In this document: positions 30,522 through 41,344 of the stretch, piece after piece
Layout of the letters: each line of letters begins with the position of its first letter
Numbering within the stretch: position 1 is the stretch's first letter
Translations under genes and position numbers: made by a program
The notes under the pieces: generated by a model
Told to the model about the DNA's origin: nothing
Database searches by the model: none
What the model saw: only the letters and a program-made list of their open reading frames with translations
DNA from: an uncultured Eubacteriales bacterium
GTDB taxonomy: Bacteria; Bacillota; Clostridia; Oscillospirales; Oscillospiraceae
Reading direction: 5' to 3'
Length of the DNA: 44,153 nt
NCBI GenBank assembly: GCA_934572535.1
Contig: CAKTLJ010000015.1
Span: forward strand, 1 to 44,153

Positions 30522-31388
30522 GTGGAACCGATTATTGAGATCAAAAACCTAACCCATATCTACAGCCCCAACACTCCCTTTGAGCAGACGGCGCTGGACC
30601 ACATCGACCTGACCATCCACCGGGGGGAGTACCTGGGGATCATCGGCCGGACCGGTTCAGGGAAATCCACCCTGATCCAGCATCTCAACGGCCTGATGAA
30701 GCCCACCGCCGGGCAGGTCTTCTTCGAGGGCCAGGACATCTGGTCCAGCAAGGAGCTGACCCACAGCATCCGCTTCCAGGTGGGCCTGGTCTTCCAGTAT
30801 CCCGAGTATCAGCTCTTTGAGGAGACCGTTTACAAGGACATTGCCTACGGCCCCAAGAACATGAAGCTCGACGAGGCGGAGATCGACCGCCGGGTCCGGC
30901 GGGCCGCCGACTTCGCCGGGCTGTCCGCCGAGGTCCTGGAGCGCTCCCCCTTTGAGCTGTCCGGCGGACAGAAGCGCCGGGTGGCCATCGCCGGTGTCAT
31001 CGCCATGGAGCCAAAGGTCCTCATCCTGGACGAGCCCACCGCAGGTCTGGACCCGGCCGGGGCGGCCAGCATCCTGGCCAACATCGAGGCCTACCGAAAG
31101 GCCAACAACGCCACCATCATCTTCGTCAGCCACTCCATGGAGGACGTTGCCCGCATCACCGACCGGCTGGTGGTGGTGAGCCACGGCACCCTGCCCTATG
31201 TGGGGACCCCTCGGGAGGTCTTCTCCCACGGCGAGGCCCTGGAAAAGCTGGGCTTGTCCGTCCCCACCATGAACCGGGTCTTCTCCCGGGTCCGGGCCAT
31301 GGGTGTGGACATTGATCCCGCTGTCTACACGGTGGAGCAGGCCAAAGCCGCTTTCCTGGAGGCATACCGCAGAAAGGGGCGCGTATAA
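30522..31388 (+). CDS. ecfA2: Energy-coupling factor transporter ATPase EcfA2
   Basis: A 288-residue partner ATPase. Walker A GRTGSGKST (42-50), Q-loop FQYPEYQLFE (the Tyr-containing EcfA2 form), signature LSGGQKR (146-152), LDEPTAGLDPAG and VSHSMEDVA. The start is a GTG at 30522, supported by GAGGAA upstream and by the conserved MEPIIEIKNL start; no ATG fits. It ends directly before the EcfT start codon (TAA then ATG). Confidence 0.95.
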   Translation: MEPIIEIKNLTHIYSPNTPFEQTALDHIDLTIHRGEYLGIIGRTGSGKSTLIQHLNGLMKPTAGQVFFEGQDIWSSKELTHSIRFQVGLVFQYPEYQLFEETVYKDIAYGPKNMKLDEAEIDRRVRRAADFAGLSAEVLERSPFELSGGQKRRVAIAGVIAMEPKVLILDEPTAGLDPAGAASILANIEAYRKANNATIIFVSHSMEDVARITDRLVVVSHGTLPYVGTPREVFSHGEALEKLGLSVPTMNRVFSRVRAMGVDIDPAVYTVEQAKAAFLEAYRRKGRV

Positions 31389-32195
31389 ATGGCACTGAAA
31401 GACGTTACCCTGGGGCAGTACTTCCCGGGCGATTCCCTCATCCACCGGCTCGACCCCCGTTCCAAGCTGGTCTTCACGGTCCTGTATATCGTGGTCATCT
31501 TCCTGTGCAAGCACCTGGTCTCCTATGGCCTGGTCCTGGCCGTCCTCCTGGTCCTCATCGGCATCTCCCGGGTGCAGCCCAAGGTCTTCCTGAAGGGGAT
31601 GAAGCCCGTGGTCTTCATCGTGGTCTTTACCGCCATCCTGAACCTCTTCTACACCGACGGCACCCTCCTGTGGAGCCTGGGCTTCCTGAAGATCACGGAG
31701 GAGGGCATTTGGAAGGCCTTCTTCATGGTGCTGCGCATCCTGATGCTCATCGCCTCCACCCTGCTGCTGACCTACACCACCTCCCCCATCCTGCTCACCA
31801 GCGGTCTGGAGCGCCTCCTGCATCCCCTGAAAAAGCTCCACTTCCCCGTCCACGAGCTGGCCATGATGATGAACATCGCGCTGCGCTTCATCCCCACCCT
31901 CATCCAGGAGACCGACAAGATCATCTCCGCCCAGAAGGCCCGGGGCGCGGACTTTGACACCGGGAACCTCATGCAGAAGGCCAAGGCCCTCATCCCCATC
32001 CTGATCCCCCTCTTCATCTCCTCCTTCCGCCGGGCGGAGGAGCTGGCCGTGGCCATGGAGTGCCGCTGCTATCACGGCGACGAGGGCCGCACCAGTCTGC
32101 GGCAGCTGGTCATGCACGGCCGGGACTGGGGCTTCCTCTTCTTCGCGGTGGTGCTGGCGGCGGCTGTCTGCGTCCTGCGCTTCTTCGGGCTGTAA
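31389..32195 (+). CDS. ecfT: Energy-coupling factor transporter transmembrane protein EcfT
   Basis: A 268-residue membrane scaffold that links EcfA1/A2 to exchangeable S components. It has about five to six membrane segments; the cytoplasmic coupling helices carry the characteristic ARG motif (AQKARGADF, 181-189) and a second XRX element (MECRCYHG, Arg226). It starts at the base after the EcfA2 stop. With ecfA1A2 and the following truA it keeps the gene order usual in Firmicutes, but without the flanking ribosomal protein genes. Confidence 0.95.
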   Translation: MALKDVTLGQYFPGDSLIHRLDPRSKLVFTVLYIVVIFLCKHLVSYGLVLAVLLVLIGISRVQPKVFLKGMKPVVFIVVFTAILNLFYTDGTLLWSLGFLKITEEGIWKAFFMVLRILMLIASTLLLTYTTSPILLTSGLERLLHPLKKLHFPVHELAMMMNIALRFIPTLIQETDKIISAQKARGADFDTGNLMQKAKALIPILIPLFISSFRRAEELAVAMECRCYHGDEGRTSLRQLVMHGRDWGFLFFAVVLAAAVCVLRFFGL

Positions 32196-32205
32196 GGAGG
32201 GTGCT

Positions 32206-32958
32206 ATGCGCAACATTGCTTTGACCTTGATGTACGACGGCACCAACTACCACGGCTGGCAGGTCCAGAAGCGAGACGTCACCGTGGCGGAGACCCTGGA
32301 AAAGGCCCTGGCCCTGGTGGTCTGTCATCCGGTGAAGTGTACCGGCGCCGGACGCACCGACGCTGGCGTCCACGCGGAGACCTATGTGGCCAACTTCCGC
32401 ACCTCCTCCACCATCCCCTGCGACCGGCTCCCCCTGGCGGTGAACACCCGCCTGCCGGGGGACATCGTGGTGGTCAAGGCCACGGAGGTCCCCGAGGACT
32501 TCAACGCCATCGGCAGCTGCATCCAGAAGGAATACACCTACCGCATCTACAACTCCCGCATCCGCAATGCCTTCCTCGTCAACCGCGTCTGGTTCTACCC
32601 CAAGCACCTGGACGAGACCGTGATGCAGAAGGCCGCCTCCCACTTTGTGGGCACCCATGACTTCGCCTGTGTCCGCTCCGTGGGCACCGAAACGAAAACC
32701 ACCGTCCGCACGGTCCACTACTTCGACATCGCCCGGGAGGGCGACATGATCTCCTGCCGGGTGTGCGCCGACGGCTTCCTTTACAACATGGTCCGGGCTA
32801 TGGTGGGCACCTGTGTCTACGCCGCCGAGGGCAAGCTTTCTCCCGACGACATCCCCGCCCTGCTGGCAGGCAGGAACCGCACCGACGCCGGTCCCACCGC
32901 GCCCCCCCAGGGCCTGTACATGACCAAACTCTGGTATCCTGTGCCGGAGCTTCCCTGA
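32206..32958 (+). CDS. truA: tRNA pseudouridine(38-40) synthase
   Basis: A 250-residue enzyme that converts U38-U40 of the tRNA anticodon arm to pseudouridine. The catalytic aspartate is Asp52 in GAGRTDAGVHA (47-57); DGTNYHGWQVQ near the start and RVCADGFLYNMVRAMVGT near the end are further family blocks. AAGGAGG lies six bases before the ATG. It is ten bases after ecfT, in the same transcript. Confidence 0.97.
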   Translation: MRNIALTLMYDGTNYHGWQVQKRDVTVAETLEKALALVVCHPVKCTGAGRTDAGVHAETYVANFRTSSTIPCDRLPLAVNTRLPGDIVVVKATEVPEDFNAIGSCIQKEYTYRIYNSRIRNAFLVNRVWFYPKHLDETVMQKAASHFVGTHDFACVRSVGTETKTTVRTVHYFDIAREGDMISCRVCADGFLYNMVRAMVGTCVYAAEGKLSPDDIPALLAGRNRTDAGPTAPPQGLYMTKLWYPVPELP

Positions 32959-32973
32959 TTCCGGAGGCTTATT

Positions 32974-34143
32974 ATGAGCAAACTGCAAACCCTGAAAACT
33001 TCACTGACCCGCAGGCAGCGGGTGATCCTGCTCATCCTCGCTGCCGTGCTTCTCCTCGGCCTGCTGGCTGCCACCGTCTTCCGGGACAGCGCCTCCACCG
33101 CCCTGCACCGGCTGACCTACACCGAGGGCAAGGACGACTTCTCCCACAACGCCCAGTTCAACAGCCTCTTTCTGGGCGTGGACGACAAGCTGGTGGTCTG
33201 CACCCAGACCCAGATCCAGGTCTTCTCCTCCACAGGCACCGCAGAGCTGAAGGAGTCCGTGAGCATGTCCTCCCCCGCCCTGAACACCGCGGGGGAATAC
33301 ACCGTGGTCTACGACGTGGGCGGCCAGCAGCTGCGCGTCGTCCAGGGAGACAAGCTGGCCAACAAGCTGGAGCTTCCCGCGGAGGAGTCCCTCATCTGCG
33401 CCACGGTCAATGACAAGGGCTGGGTGGCGGTCACCAGCAAGGTCAGCGGCTATAAGGCCGTCGTCACCGTTTACAACCCCTCCTTCGAGACCGTCCTGGC
33501 CATCCGGCTGTCCAGCCGCTATATCTCCGACGCCGTGGTCACCCCCGACTGCCGGGGCGTCTATCTGATCTCCCCCGGGCAGGCCGAGGGGACCTTTGAG
33601 AACACCCTGCTCTACTACACCTTCTCCTCCAGGAAGGAGCCCACGAAAACCCTTTCCCTCGGCTCCAACGTGGTCCTGTCCACCCTCAGCAGCGGCAGGT
33701 GCTGGATCCTGGGGGACCAGAGCCTGCTGATCCTGGACTCCAGCGGGGTCATCACCGCCAGCTACGATTACGAAGGCCAATACCTGCGGATGGGCTCCCT
33801 CCAGGGGGACGACTTCGCCGCCCTCCTCCTCTCCCGCTCCTCCTCCGGCAGCGCGGGCACCCTGGTCACCGTGGACGACAATGGCAAGGAATACGGCCGC
33901 CTGCCCCTGGAAGGACAGACCTCGGCCCTGGCCGCCCAAGGCCACGACGTGGCCGTCCTGACCACCGGCGAGATCGTCACCTCCGACCGCAAGCTGAACA
34001 AGTATCGCACCGAACCCAACCAGCGGGGCATCCGCAACATCGCCCTCTACAACAACGGCAGCGTGGCCCTGGTCAGCAGCGCCACGGTGAGCCTCTACTT
34101 CCCCTCCGGCTCCAAGCTCGTCAATGAGGAGGCCGCGTCATGA
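32974..34143 (+). CDS. DUF5711 family protein, membrane-anchored beta-propeller-like
   Basis: A 389-residue protein with a basic start, one membrane segment (about 17-36, VILLILAAVLLLGLLAATVF) and a long all-beta ectodomain with repeated VVYDVGG/VVTVYNPSF/LLILDSSG-type blades, suggesting a propeller. This matches DUF5711 proteins of Clostridia. It lies 15 bases after truA and overlaps the cvpA-like gene by four bases. A role at the cell surface is likely from topology; function is unknown. Confidence 0.78.
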   Translation: MSKLQTLKTSLTRRQRVILLILAAVLLLGLLAATVFRDSASTALHRLTYTEGKDDFSHNAQFNSLFLGVDDKLVVCTQTQIQVFSSTGTAELKESVSMSSPALNTAGEYTVVYDVGGQQLRVVQGDKLANKLELPAEESLICATVNDKGWVAVTSKVSGYKAVVTVYNPSFETVLAIRLSSRYISDAVVTPDCRGVYLISPGQAEGTFENTLLYYTFSSRKEPTKTLSLGSNVVLSTLSSGRCWILGDQSLLILDSSGVITASYDYEGQYLRMGSLQGDDFAALLLSRSSSGSAGTLVTVDDNGKEYGRLPLEGQTSALAAQGHDVAVLTTGEIVTSDRKLNKYRTEPNQRGIRNIALYNNGSVALVSSATVSLYFPSGSKLVNEEAAS

Positions 34144-34634
34144 CCCTCACCGCTTCCCTGCTCCTGGACCTTGTGATCCTGGTCCTGCTGGTCTATTTCG
34201 TGGTCATGGGCTACCGCCGCGGCTTCATTCTGTCGCTCTGCTCCCTGCTGGCCGTAGTGCTGGGGCTTGCGGGCGGCTGGTATCTCTCCACCCACGGGAC
34301 GGACCTCGTCCTGCCCCTCCTGGGCGAGGAGATGAACCCCATCGCCGCGGCTTCGGCCGCCAGGCTCCTCCTCTTCCTGCTGGGCTTTCTGGGGACGCAG
34401 CTGGTCTGGACCCTGTTCTGCCACGGCCTACATCTGGTGGCCAAGCTGCCCGTCCTTCACTTTTTGAACAAGGCCCTGGGCGGCGTCCTGGGGCTGGTCA
34501 AGGGCGCTCTGATCCTGATGGTGGTCCAGTGGGTCCTGGACCTGCTGGCCTGGATCCCTCCGGAGGTGTCGGCCGAGAGCTGGCTGCTCACCTTCTCCCC
34601 CTCCCTTCCCTTCCTTTCCCTCTTGGGAGGATAA
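34140..34634 (+). CDS. CvpA family membrane protein
   Basis: A 164-residue protein with four hydrophobic segments, of the CvpA family. The N-terminal DLVILVLLVYFVVMGYRRGFI and the central LNKALGGVLGLVKGALIL match the family pattern of D..........GYRRGF and ..N..LG...G..KG.L. CvpA proteins have been linked to colicin V production and envelope stress in enterobacteria; the role in Clostridia is not known. It overlaps the previous gene by four bases (ATGA) and ends the operon, with no clear terminator before clpE. Confidence 0.85.
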   Translation: MTLTASLLLDLVILVLLVYFVVMGYRRGFILSLCSLLAVVLGLAGGWYLSTHGTDLVLPLLGEEMNPIAAASAARLLLFLLGFLGTQLVWTLFCHGLHLVAKLPVLHFLNKALGGVLGLVKGALILMVVQWVLDLLAWIPPEVSAESWLLTFSPSLPFLSLLGG

Positions 34635-34670
34635 GCTTTGTTTTCCCTCAATTCATACCCAATTCACAAA

Positions 34671-34686
34671 CCCATGTTACCATGGG
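34671..34686. promoter_or_regulatory. Small palindrome upstream of clpE
   Basis: CCCATG (34671-34676) and CATGGG (34681-34686) with a TTAC spacer, 36 bases before the clpE start. A possible operator; it does not look like a CtsR or CIRCE site. Confidence 0.3.
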
Positions 34687-34721
34687 CAGCAAACGATTCC
34701 CCATGTAAGGAGTGAACGCCT

Positions 34722-37094
<2,373 letters not shown>

Positions 37095-37106
37095 ACTCAC
37101 CCATAA

Positions 37107-37141
37107 AAAATTCCCGCTTTCCGGTGGAAAGCGGGAATTTT
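37107..37141. terminator. Bidirectional terminator between clpE and the thioesterase
   Basis: A perfect 16-base-pair hairpin (37107-37122 with 37126-37141), A-rich on one flank and T-rich on the other. Confidence 0.92.
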
Positions 37142-37145
37142 GCCC

Positions 37146-37547
37146 TTATCCGTGGATCACGTAGCCGTTGACGGTGACAAAGGCCACCTCGGTGCCCAGG
37201 TCATCGGTGACCCGCACCTCGTAGAAGCAGACGCGCTTCCCGTCCTTGATCTGGCGGGCTTCCGCGGTGAGGTGCTTGCCCTGGGCGGCCTTGAGGAAGG
37301 TCACCTGAGAGGCCTGGGTGACCACGTCCCGCCCCGCCTGGTTGGCGGCCACGGCGAAGGCAAAGTCCGCCAGGGTGAACACCGCGCCCCCCATGGGGAT
37401 GCCCAGGGCGTTGCAGTGGCGGGGCTGGATCTCCATGGAGCACCTGGCATAGCCGTAGGACGCCTCCTCGATGACAGCCCCCAGGCCGTCCGCCACAAAG
37501 AGATCGTGGATAAATTTTTCTTTCAGTTCGTTCAGATCTGCAGCCAT
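37146..37547 (-). CDS. PaaI-type hotdog-fold thioesterase
   Basis: A 133-residue acyl-CoA thioesterase of the PaaI family. The active-site pattern is RHCNALGIPMGGAVFTLADFAFAVA: Asn46, the GG at 53-54 and Asp61 are the usual catalytic or binding residues. The ATG at 37547 follows GGAGGAGG; the one at 37571 lacks a site. In other bacteria PaaI releases CoA from stalled phenylacetyl-CoA intermediates. Here it could act on aryl-CoA from the ior operon, but that link is only inferred and the genes are 27 kb apart. Monocistronic. Confidence 0.88.
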   Translation of the reverse strand: MAADLNELKEKFIHDLFVADGLGAVIEEASYGYARCSMEIQPRHCNALGIPMGGAVFTLADFAFAVAANQAGRDVVTQASQVTFLKAAQGKHLTAEARQIKDGKRVCFYEVRVTDDLGTEVAFVTVNGYVIHG

Positions 37548-37582
37548 AGGCGCGCCTCCTCCATCGGTCAAAGTTCTCTCTC

Positions 37583-37611
37583 ACTTTACGCTATCTTGCC
37601 CGCCTTGTCAA
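37583..37611 (-). promoter_or_regulatory. Promoter of the PaaI-like gene
   Basis: Perfect TTGACA (minus strand 37611-37606), 17-base spacer and TAAAGT (37588-37583). Confidence 0.75.
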
Positions 37612-37637
37612 TGCGAACCGCAGTGAATGAAATACCA

Positions 37638-37666
37638 TTGCGGAACGGTCGGAACCAGTGTAAAAT
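37638..37666 (+). promoter_or_regulatory. Promoter of the zincin gene
   Basis: TTGCGG (37638-37643), 17-base spacer and TAAAAT (37661-37666), 29 bases before the ATG. Confidence 0.6.
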
Positions 37667-37695
37667 AAAAGAAACTTCGATCGGGAGGACACAAT

Positions 37696-38085
37696 ATGGA
37701 ATACACCTTTGACCAAGTGGCTGACCTGCTGGATGAGATGGCGGAGCGCTTCCCGCCGGTCTTCTTTGAGGAACTCAACGGCGGCATCCTCCTACAGGAA
37801 GAGGCCAAGGAGGACCCCCTCTTCCCGCCGGGGGAGATGTTCTTCCTGGGCGAGTACATCCAGGACGGCTATATGGGCCGGTCCATCAACCTCTACTACG
37901 GCTCCTTCCTGGCCTCCGCCCGGAACGAGAACTGGGACGAGGAGACCTGGCAGGAGGAGCTCTACACCACCCTGGCCCACGAGCTGACCCACCATGTGGA
38001 GTCCCGCGCCAACGCACACGGCCTGGACGACAAGGACGAGGAGGACATGCTGCGCTACCTGGAGGCATACGGGATCGAAAAGTGA
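37696..38085 (+). CDS. Small metallopeptidase-like (zincin) protein
   Basis: A 129-residue protein of the PF06262 zincin-like family. The zinc motif LAHELTHHVES (His95, Glu96, His99) is intact, preceded by EEELYTTL-type helix residues; the N-terminal part has the FPPVFFEELNGGI segment usual in the family. No signal peptide. GGGAGG lies six bases before the ATG. The substrate is unknown. Divergent from the thioesterase gene; no clear terminator follows. Confidence 0.88.
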   Translation: MEYTFDQVADLLDEMAERFPPVFFEELNGGILLQEEAKEDPLFPPGEMFFLGEYIQDGYMGRSINLYYGSFLASARNENWDEETWQEELYTTLAHELTHHVESRANAHGLDDKDEEDMLRYLEAYGIEK

Positions 38086-38220
38086 TTCCCTACCTTTTCT
38101 GTGTTTTGAAAACGCCCGCATTTTGCCCCATCTTCCTGTGTTTTTGTCAAAAGTGTTACAGCTTCGCTGCGATATGTTGAAATTTTTTTACCGTTTGACA
38201 CAAAATATTCTCATAAAATA

Positions 38221-38249
38221 TTGAAATTGTTCTTGATTTGTAGTATTAT
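38221..38249 (+). promoter_or_regulatory. sepF promoter
   Basis: TTGAAA (38221-38226), 17-base spacer and TATTAT (38244-38249), in an AT-rich gap (38086-38338) that holds no gene I can see. Confidence 0.65.
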
Positions 38250-38338
38250 GGGTAAAATGATTAAATGCACGTATGGTGTCCACGTTTTGGGACTGTAGAT
38301 CGTGATAATGGGAGAGAGCATAGAGGAGGTACCTGCAT

Positions 38339-38755
38339 ATGGGACTGTTTAGCGCACTTCGGCGGAAGCCGATGGATGAGGACCTGTACGAAGATTACGA
38401 CGACAATTACGATAACGATTACGCATACGAAGAGGAGCAGAATTGGCAGGACGAAGGCGTCCAGCCCATCCGCAGCGTCGCCGACATGCGCATCGTGGTG
38501 GTGGAGCCCAAGGAGTACAAGGACGCTTCCCGCGTGGCAGATCACCTGCGCGACATGAAGTTCGTGGTCCTGAACCTGGGCAAGACCGAACAGGACGTGG
38601 CGCGTCGCCTGCTGGACTTTGTCTCTGGCGTGATCTTCTCCGAGGATGGTCACATCATGAAGGTGGCCACCAATGTCTACGTCGTTGCCCCCTACTTTGT
38701 CGAGCTGGTGGATCAGTCCAGCGGCGGCAAGCGCGGCGGAGATGTCTATTTCTGA
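38339..38755 (+). CDS. sepF: Cell division protein SepF
   Basis: A 138-residue septum protein that links FtsZ filaments to the membrane. The N-terminal MGLFSALRR segment is the short amphipathic membrane anchor, followed by an acidic disordered stretch (DEDLYEDYDDNYDNDYAYEEE). The C-terminal SepF fold (about 46-130) contains DMRIVVVEPKEYKDASRVADHL, VVLNLGKTEQDVARRLLDFVSG and a GHIMKVATNVYVVAP end. AGAGGAGGT precedes the ATG. It is not near ftsZ or the ylm cluster here. Confidence 0.95.
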   Translation: MGLFSALRRKPMDEDLYEDYDDNYDNDYAYEEEQNWQDEGVQPIRSVADMRIVVVEPKEYKDASRVADHLRDMKFVVLNLGKTEQDVARRLLDFVSGVIFSEDGHIMKVATNVYVVAPYFVELVDQSSGGKRGGDVYF

Positions 38756-38768
38756 TCGACACCTTACC

Positions 38769-38804
38769 AAACAGGAGCATGGCGACCCATGCTCCTGTTT
38801 TTTC
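38769..38804. terminator. Bidirectional terminator between sepF and the Crp/Fnr gene
   Basis: A 14-base-pair hairpin (38769-38782 with 38787-38800) ending in T6. Confidence 0.9.
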
Positions 38805-38817
38805 TCTCTTGATGTAC

Positions 38818-39468
38818 TCAGAGCAAAATGTCCTCCAGGGCGTCGGGGTTCAGCACGGTGACGGTCCCCCGCCCCAGCGAGACGATCCCCCGGTCGGAAA
38901 ACTGCTTGAGCATCCGGGTGACCACCTCCCGGGAGGAGCCGATACAGCGGGCGATCTGCTCGTGGGTGACGGAAAAGACCAGGGTCTTCTGATGGACCTT
39001 CTCATCCCGCAGGAACATGGCCAGCCGCTTCTCCAGACTGAAGAACACGATCTGCTGGAGGGTTTTGAGGGCCTCGGAATACTGCATGGCCGCCTGCTTG
39101 TACACGATCCGCTCCACATCCGGGTTCTGGTTCATCAGCTGGGAGAGGATGACGGCGGGCAGGATGGCCAGCTCTGTGTTGACCTCCGCGGTGATGTGGC
39201 TCTCCGTCTCCATCACCCGGAAGACGCAGGCGGCGGACAGGATGCAGGTCTGACCGGCGTCCGCCCGGAAGATCGTGATCTCCCGCCCCTCCTCGGACAG
39301 AGCGGAATAGGCCAGGCGGCCCCTGCGGACAAAGATCACACCCACGCAGACGTCCCCGTGCCGGTGGACCATCTGCCCCTTCCGGTAGCTCACGATCTGC
39401 ATCGAGTGGTTCAGCAGGTCCTGCTGCTCCGGCGTAAGATAGGAATAAAACGCGATCCCCTGGTTCAT
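38818..39468 (-). CDS. Crp/Fnr family transcription regulator
   Basis: A 216-residue protein with an N-terminal cyclic-nucleotide-type beta barrel (about 10-125, GQMVHRHGDVCVGVIFVRRGRLAYS) and a C-terminal winged helix-turn-helix (about 150-210, VTHEQIARCIGSSREVVTRMLKQF). The conserved cAMP-binding residues are not evident, and there is no four-cysteine Fnr cluster at the N-terminus, so the ligand is unknown. AGGGAGGT precedes the ATG. It is divergent from the superoxide reductase gene, which makes a redox- or oxygen-related role likely. Confidence 0.9.
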   Translation of the reverse strand: MNQGIAFYSYLTPEQQDLLNHSMQIVSYRKGQMVHRHGDVCVGVIFVRRGRLAYSALSEEGREITIFRADAGQTCILSAACVFRVMETESHITAEVNTELAILPAVILSQLMNQNPDVERIVYKQAAMQYSEALKTLQQIVFFSLEKRLAMFLRDEKVHQKTLVFSVTHEQIARCIGSSREVVTRMLKQFSDRGIVSLGRGTVTVLNPDALEDILL

Positions 39469-39642
39469 CTCAATGACCTCCCTTGCTGCCCAGTCACGCT
39501 GGCTTCGACGGCAAAATATTTCTCTTGGGTGACTAAATCACTGTAACGTTCCGTATCTAAGTGTTATTATCATATCACAAAGAGAAACTAAGTTACACAC
39601 CAAATTGAAAAAATAGAGCAAACACGTGAAAGGAGCATAACA
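39469..39642. promoter_or_regulatory. Divergent control region between the Crp/Fnr and desulfoferrodoxin genes
   Basis: A 174-base AT-rich region. It contains GTGACTAAATCAC (39529-39541), a GTGA-n5-TCAC palindrome, and an imperfect pair around GTGTTATTATCATATCAC (39561-39578), both shaped like Crp/Fnr sites. A weak promoter CTGTAA-18-TATTAT (39541-39570) could serve the right-hand gene. Confidence 0.4.
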
Positions 39643-40023
39643 ATGGAAATGAAGTTTTATCAATGTGCACACTGCGGCAACATCATCGCCTATGTGAAGG
39701 AGAGCGGCGCCAAGGTCATCTGCTGCGGCGAGGAGATCTCCGAGCTGGTCCCCAAGACGGCCGACTCCGCCACCGAGAAGCACGTCCCCGTGGTCAAGGT
39801 CGAGGGTGACCTCGTCACCGTCACCGTCGGCTCCACCCTGCACCCCATGGCAGAGGAGCACTCCATCCAGTGGATCGGTTTGCAGACCGAGCAGGGCAAC
39901 CAGCGCAAGGCCCTCTCCCCCGGCCAGGAGCCCACCGCTGTCTTCGCCATCGCCCCCGGCGACAAGGTCGTGGCAGCCTATGAGTACTGCAACCTCCACG
40001 GTCTGTGGAAGGCGACCGTCTGA
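39643..40023 (+). CDS. Desulfoferrodoxin (superoxide reductase, two-iron class)
   Basis: A 126-residue protein that reduces superoxide to hydrogen peroxide without making oxygen, a typical anaerobe defence. The N-terminal desulforedoxin site has Cys8, Cys11, Cys27 and Cys28 (YQCAHCG...VICCGE). The catalytic iron site has Lys46/His47 (EKHVP), His67, His73, Cys116 and His119 (STLHPMAEEHSI, YCNLHGLW). It lies divergent from a Crp/Fnr regulator and 78 bases before hydF, with a terminator between. GGAG precedes the start. Confidence 0.97.
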   Translation: MEMKFYQCAHCGNIIAYVKESGAKVICCGEEISELVPKTADSATEKHVPVVKVEGDLVTVTVGSTLHPMAEEHSIQWIGLQTEQGNQRKALSPGQEPTAVFAIAPGDKVVAAYEYCNLHGLWKATV

Positions 40024-40040
40024 TCTCAGCCTACTTTCCC

Positions 40041-40080
40041 GCCCGTGCCTGAGCCTCTCAGGCACGGGCTCTTCCCATTT
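40041..40080 (+). terminator. Terminator of the desulfoferrodoxin gene
   Basis: A perfect 13-base-pair hairpin (40041-40053 with 40057-40069) followed by TCTTCCCATTTT. Confidence 0.85.
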
Positions 40081-40101
40081 TCGCGTTAGGAGAACACCGC
40101 T

Positions 40102-41292
40102 ATGAGCATCCAAAGCACCCCCAGAGCCAATCGGCTCCACATCGGCCTCTTCGGCAGCCGGAACGCCGGAAAATCCTCCCTCATCAACGCCCTCACCGGC
40201 CAGGATATCTCCCTGGTCTCCCCGGTGCCCGGCACCACCACCGACCCCGTCTACAAATCCTTTGAATTGCAGGGGCTCGGCCCTGTGGTCTTCCTCGACA
40301 CCGCCGGGCTGGACGACGAGGGCGAGCTGGGGCAACTGCGGGTGGAAAAGACCCGGCAGGCCCTGGAAAAGACCGACCTGGCCCTCCTGGTCCTCACGGG
40401 ACTGCCCCAGGAGGAGCTGCCCTGGCTGGACCTGCTGAAGGAGAAAGCGATCCCCACCCTGGCCGTGCTGAACAAGCGCGACCAGCTGGAGGACCCGGAG
40501 TCTCTGGAGCAGACCCTCCGGGACACCCTGGGCCTTCCCATCCTGTCGGTGAGCGCCGCCACGGGGGAGAACATCCCCGCGCTGCGGCAGGCGCTGCGCA
40601 AGCAGGTCCCCGATGACTTCTGGGAGCTGAGCATCACCGGCGAGCTGGCAGGCGAGGGGGACCTGGTGCTCCTGGTCATGCCCCAGGACCTACAGGCCCC
40701 CAAGGGGCGGCTCATCCTCCCCCAGGTCCAGACCATCCGGGAGCTGCTGGACAAGAAATGCGCGGTGATGAGCTGCACGGCGGACTGCCTCGAGACCACC
40801 CTGGCCGCGCTGGCCAAGCCCCCCAAGCTCATCATCACCGACTCCCAGGTCTTCCCCCAGGTCTGGAAGGCCAAGCCGCCGGAGAGCCTGCTGACCTCCT
40901 TCTCCATCCTCTTCGCGGGATACAAGGGCGATATCCAGGCCTTTCTGGCCGGGGCTGCCGCCCTGGAGACCCTGACGGAGGACTCCCGGGTCCTCATCGC
41001 GGAGGCCTGCGCCCACGCTCCCACCCAGGAGGACATCGGCCGGGTGAAGATCCCGAACCTTCTGCGGAAGAAGGTGGGGCCGGGCTTGACCCTCGACTTC
41101 GTGCGCGGGGCCGATTTCCCCCAGGACCTCTCCCCCTACGACCTGGTCATCCACTGCGGGGCCTGCATGTTCAACCGCCGCCACGTGCTCAACCGCATCG
41201 CCCAGGCCGAGGCGCAGAAGGTCCCCATCTGCAACTACGGCGTGGTCCTGGCCGCGCTGGCCGGGATCCTGGACAAGGTCTGCTATGCCTGA
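40102..41292 (+). CDS. hydF: [FeFe]-hydrogenase maturation GTPase HydF
   Basis: A 396-residue scaffold protein on which the two-iron subcluster of [FeFe]-hydrogenase is built. The GTPase domain has GSRNAGKSS (18-26), PGTTTD, DTAG and NKRD. The C-terminal iron-sulfur site is Cys303-x-His305 (EACAHA) with His351, Cys352 and Cys355 (HCGAC), the CxH...HCxxC pattern of HydF. Its partners HydE and HydG are not in the window. Preceded by an AGGAG site and the desulfoferrodoxin terminator. Confidence 0.95.
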   Translation: MSIQSTPRANRLHIGLFGSRNAGKSSLINALTGQDISLVSPVPGTTTDPVYKSFELQGLGPVVFLDTAGLDDEGELGQLRVEKTRQALEKTDLALLVLTGLPQEELPWLDLLKEKAIPTLAVLNKRDQLEDPESLEQTLRDTLGLPILSVSAATGENIPALRQALRKQVPDDFWELSITGELAGEGDLVLLVMPQDLQAPKGRLILPQVQTIRELLDKKCAVMSCTADCLETTLAALAKPPKLIITDSQVFPQVWKAKPPESLLTSFSILFAGYKGDIQAFLAGAAALETLTEDSRVLIAEACAHAPTQEDIGRVKIPNLLRKKVGPGLTLDFVRGADFPQDLSPYDLVIHCGACMFNRRHVLNRIAQAEAQKVPICNYGVVLAALAGILDKVCYA

Positions 41293-41304
41293 TAAGAAAA
41301 ATTT

Positions 41305-41340
41305 GACCCGCCGCCGGATGCGATCCGACGGCGGGTCTTT
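41305..41340. terminator. Bidirectional terminator between hydF and the AlgI-like gene
   Basis: GACCCGCCG (41305-41313) pairs with CGGCGGGTC (41329-41337), plus inner CGGAT/ATCCG pairing, followed by TTT. Confidence 0.85.
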
Positions 41341-41344
41341 GCGC

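Noticed and set aside
34621..34721. A CtsR or CIRCE heat-shock site before clpE
   Set aside because: Neither the CtsR heptad repeat nor the CIRCE inverted repeat could be seen; only a short unrelated palindrome is present.
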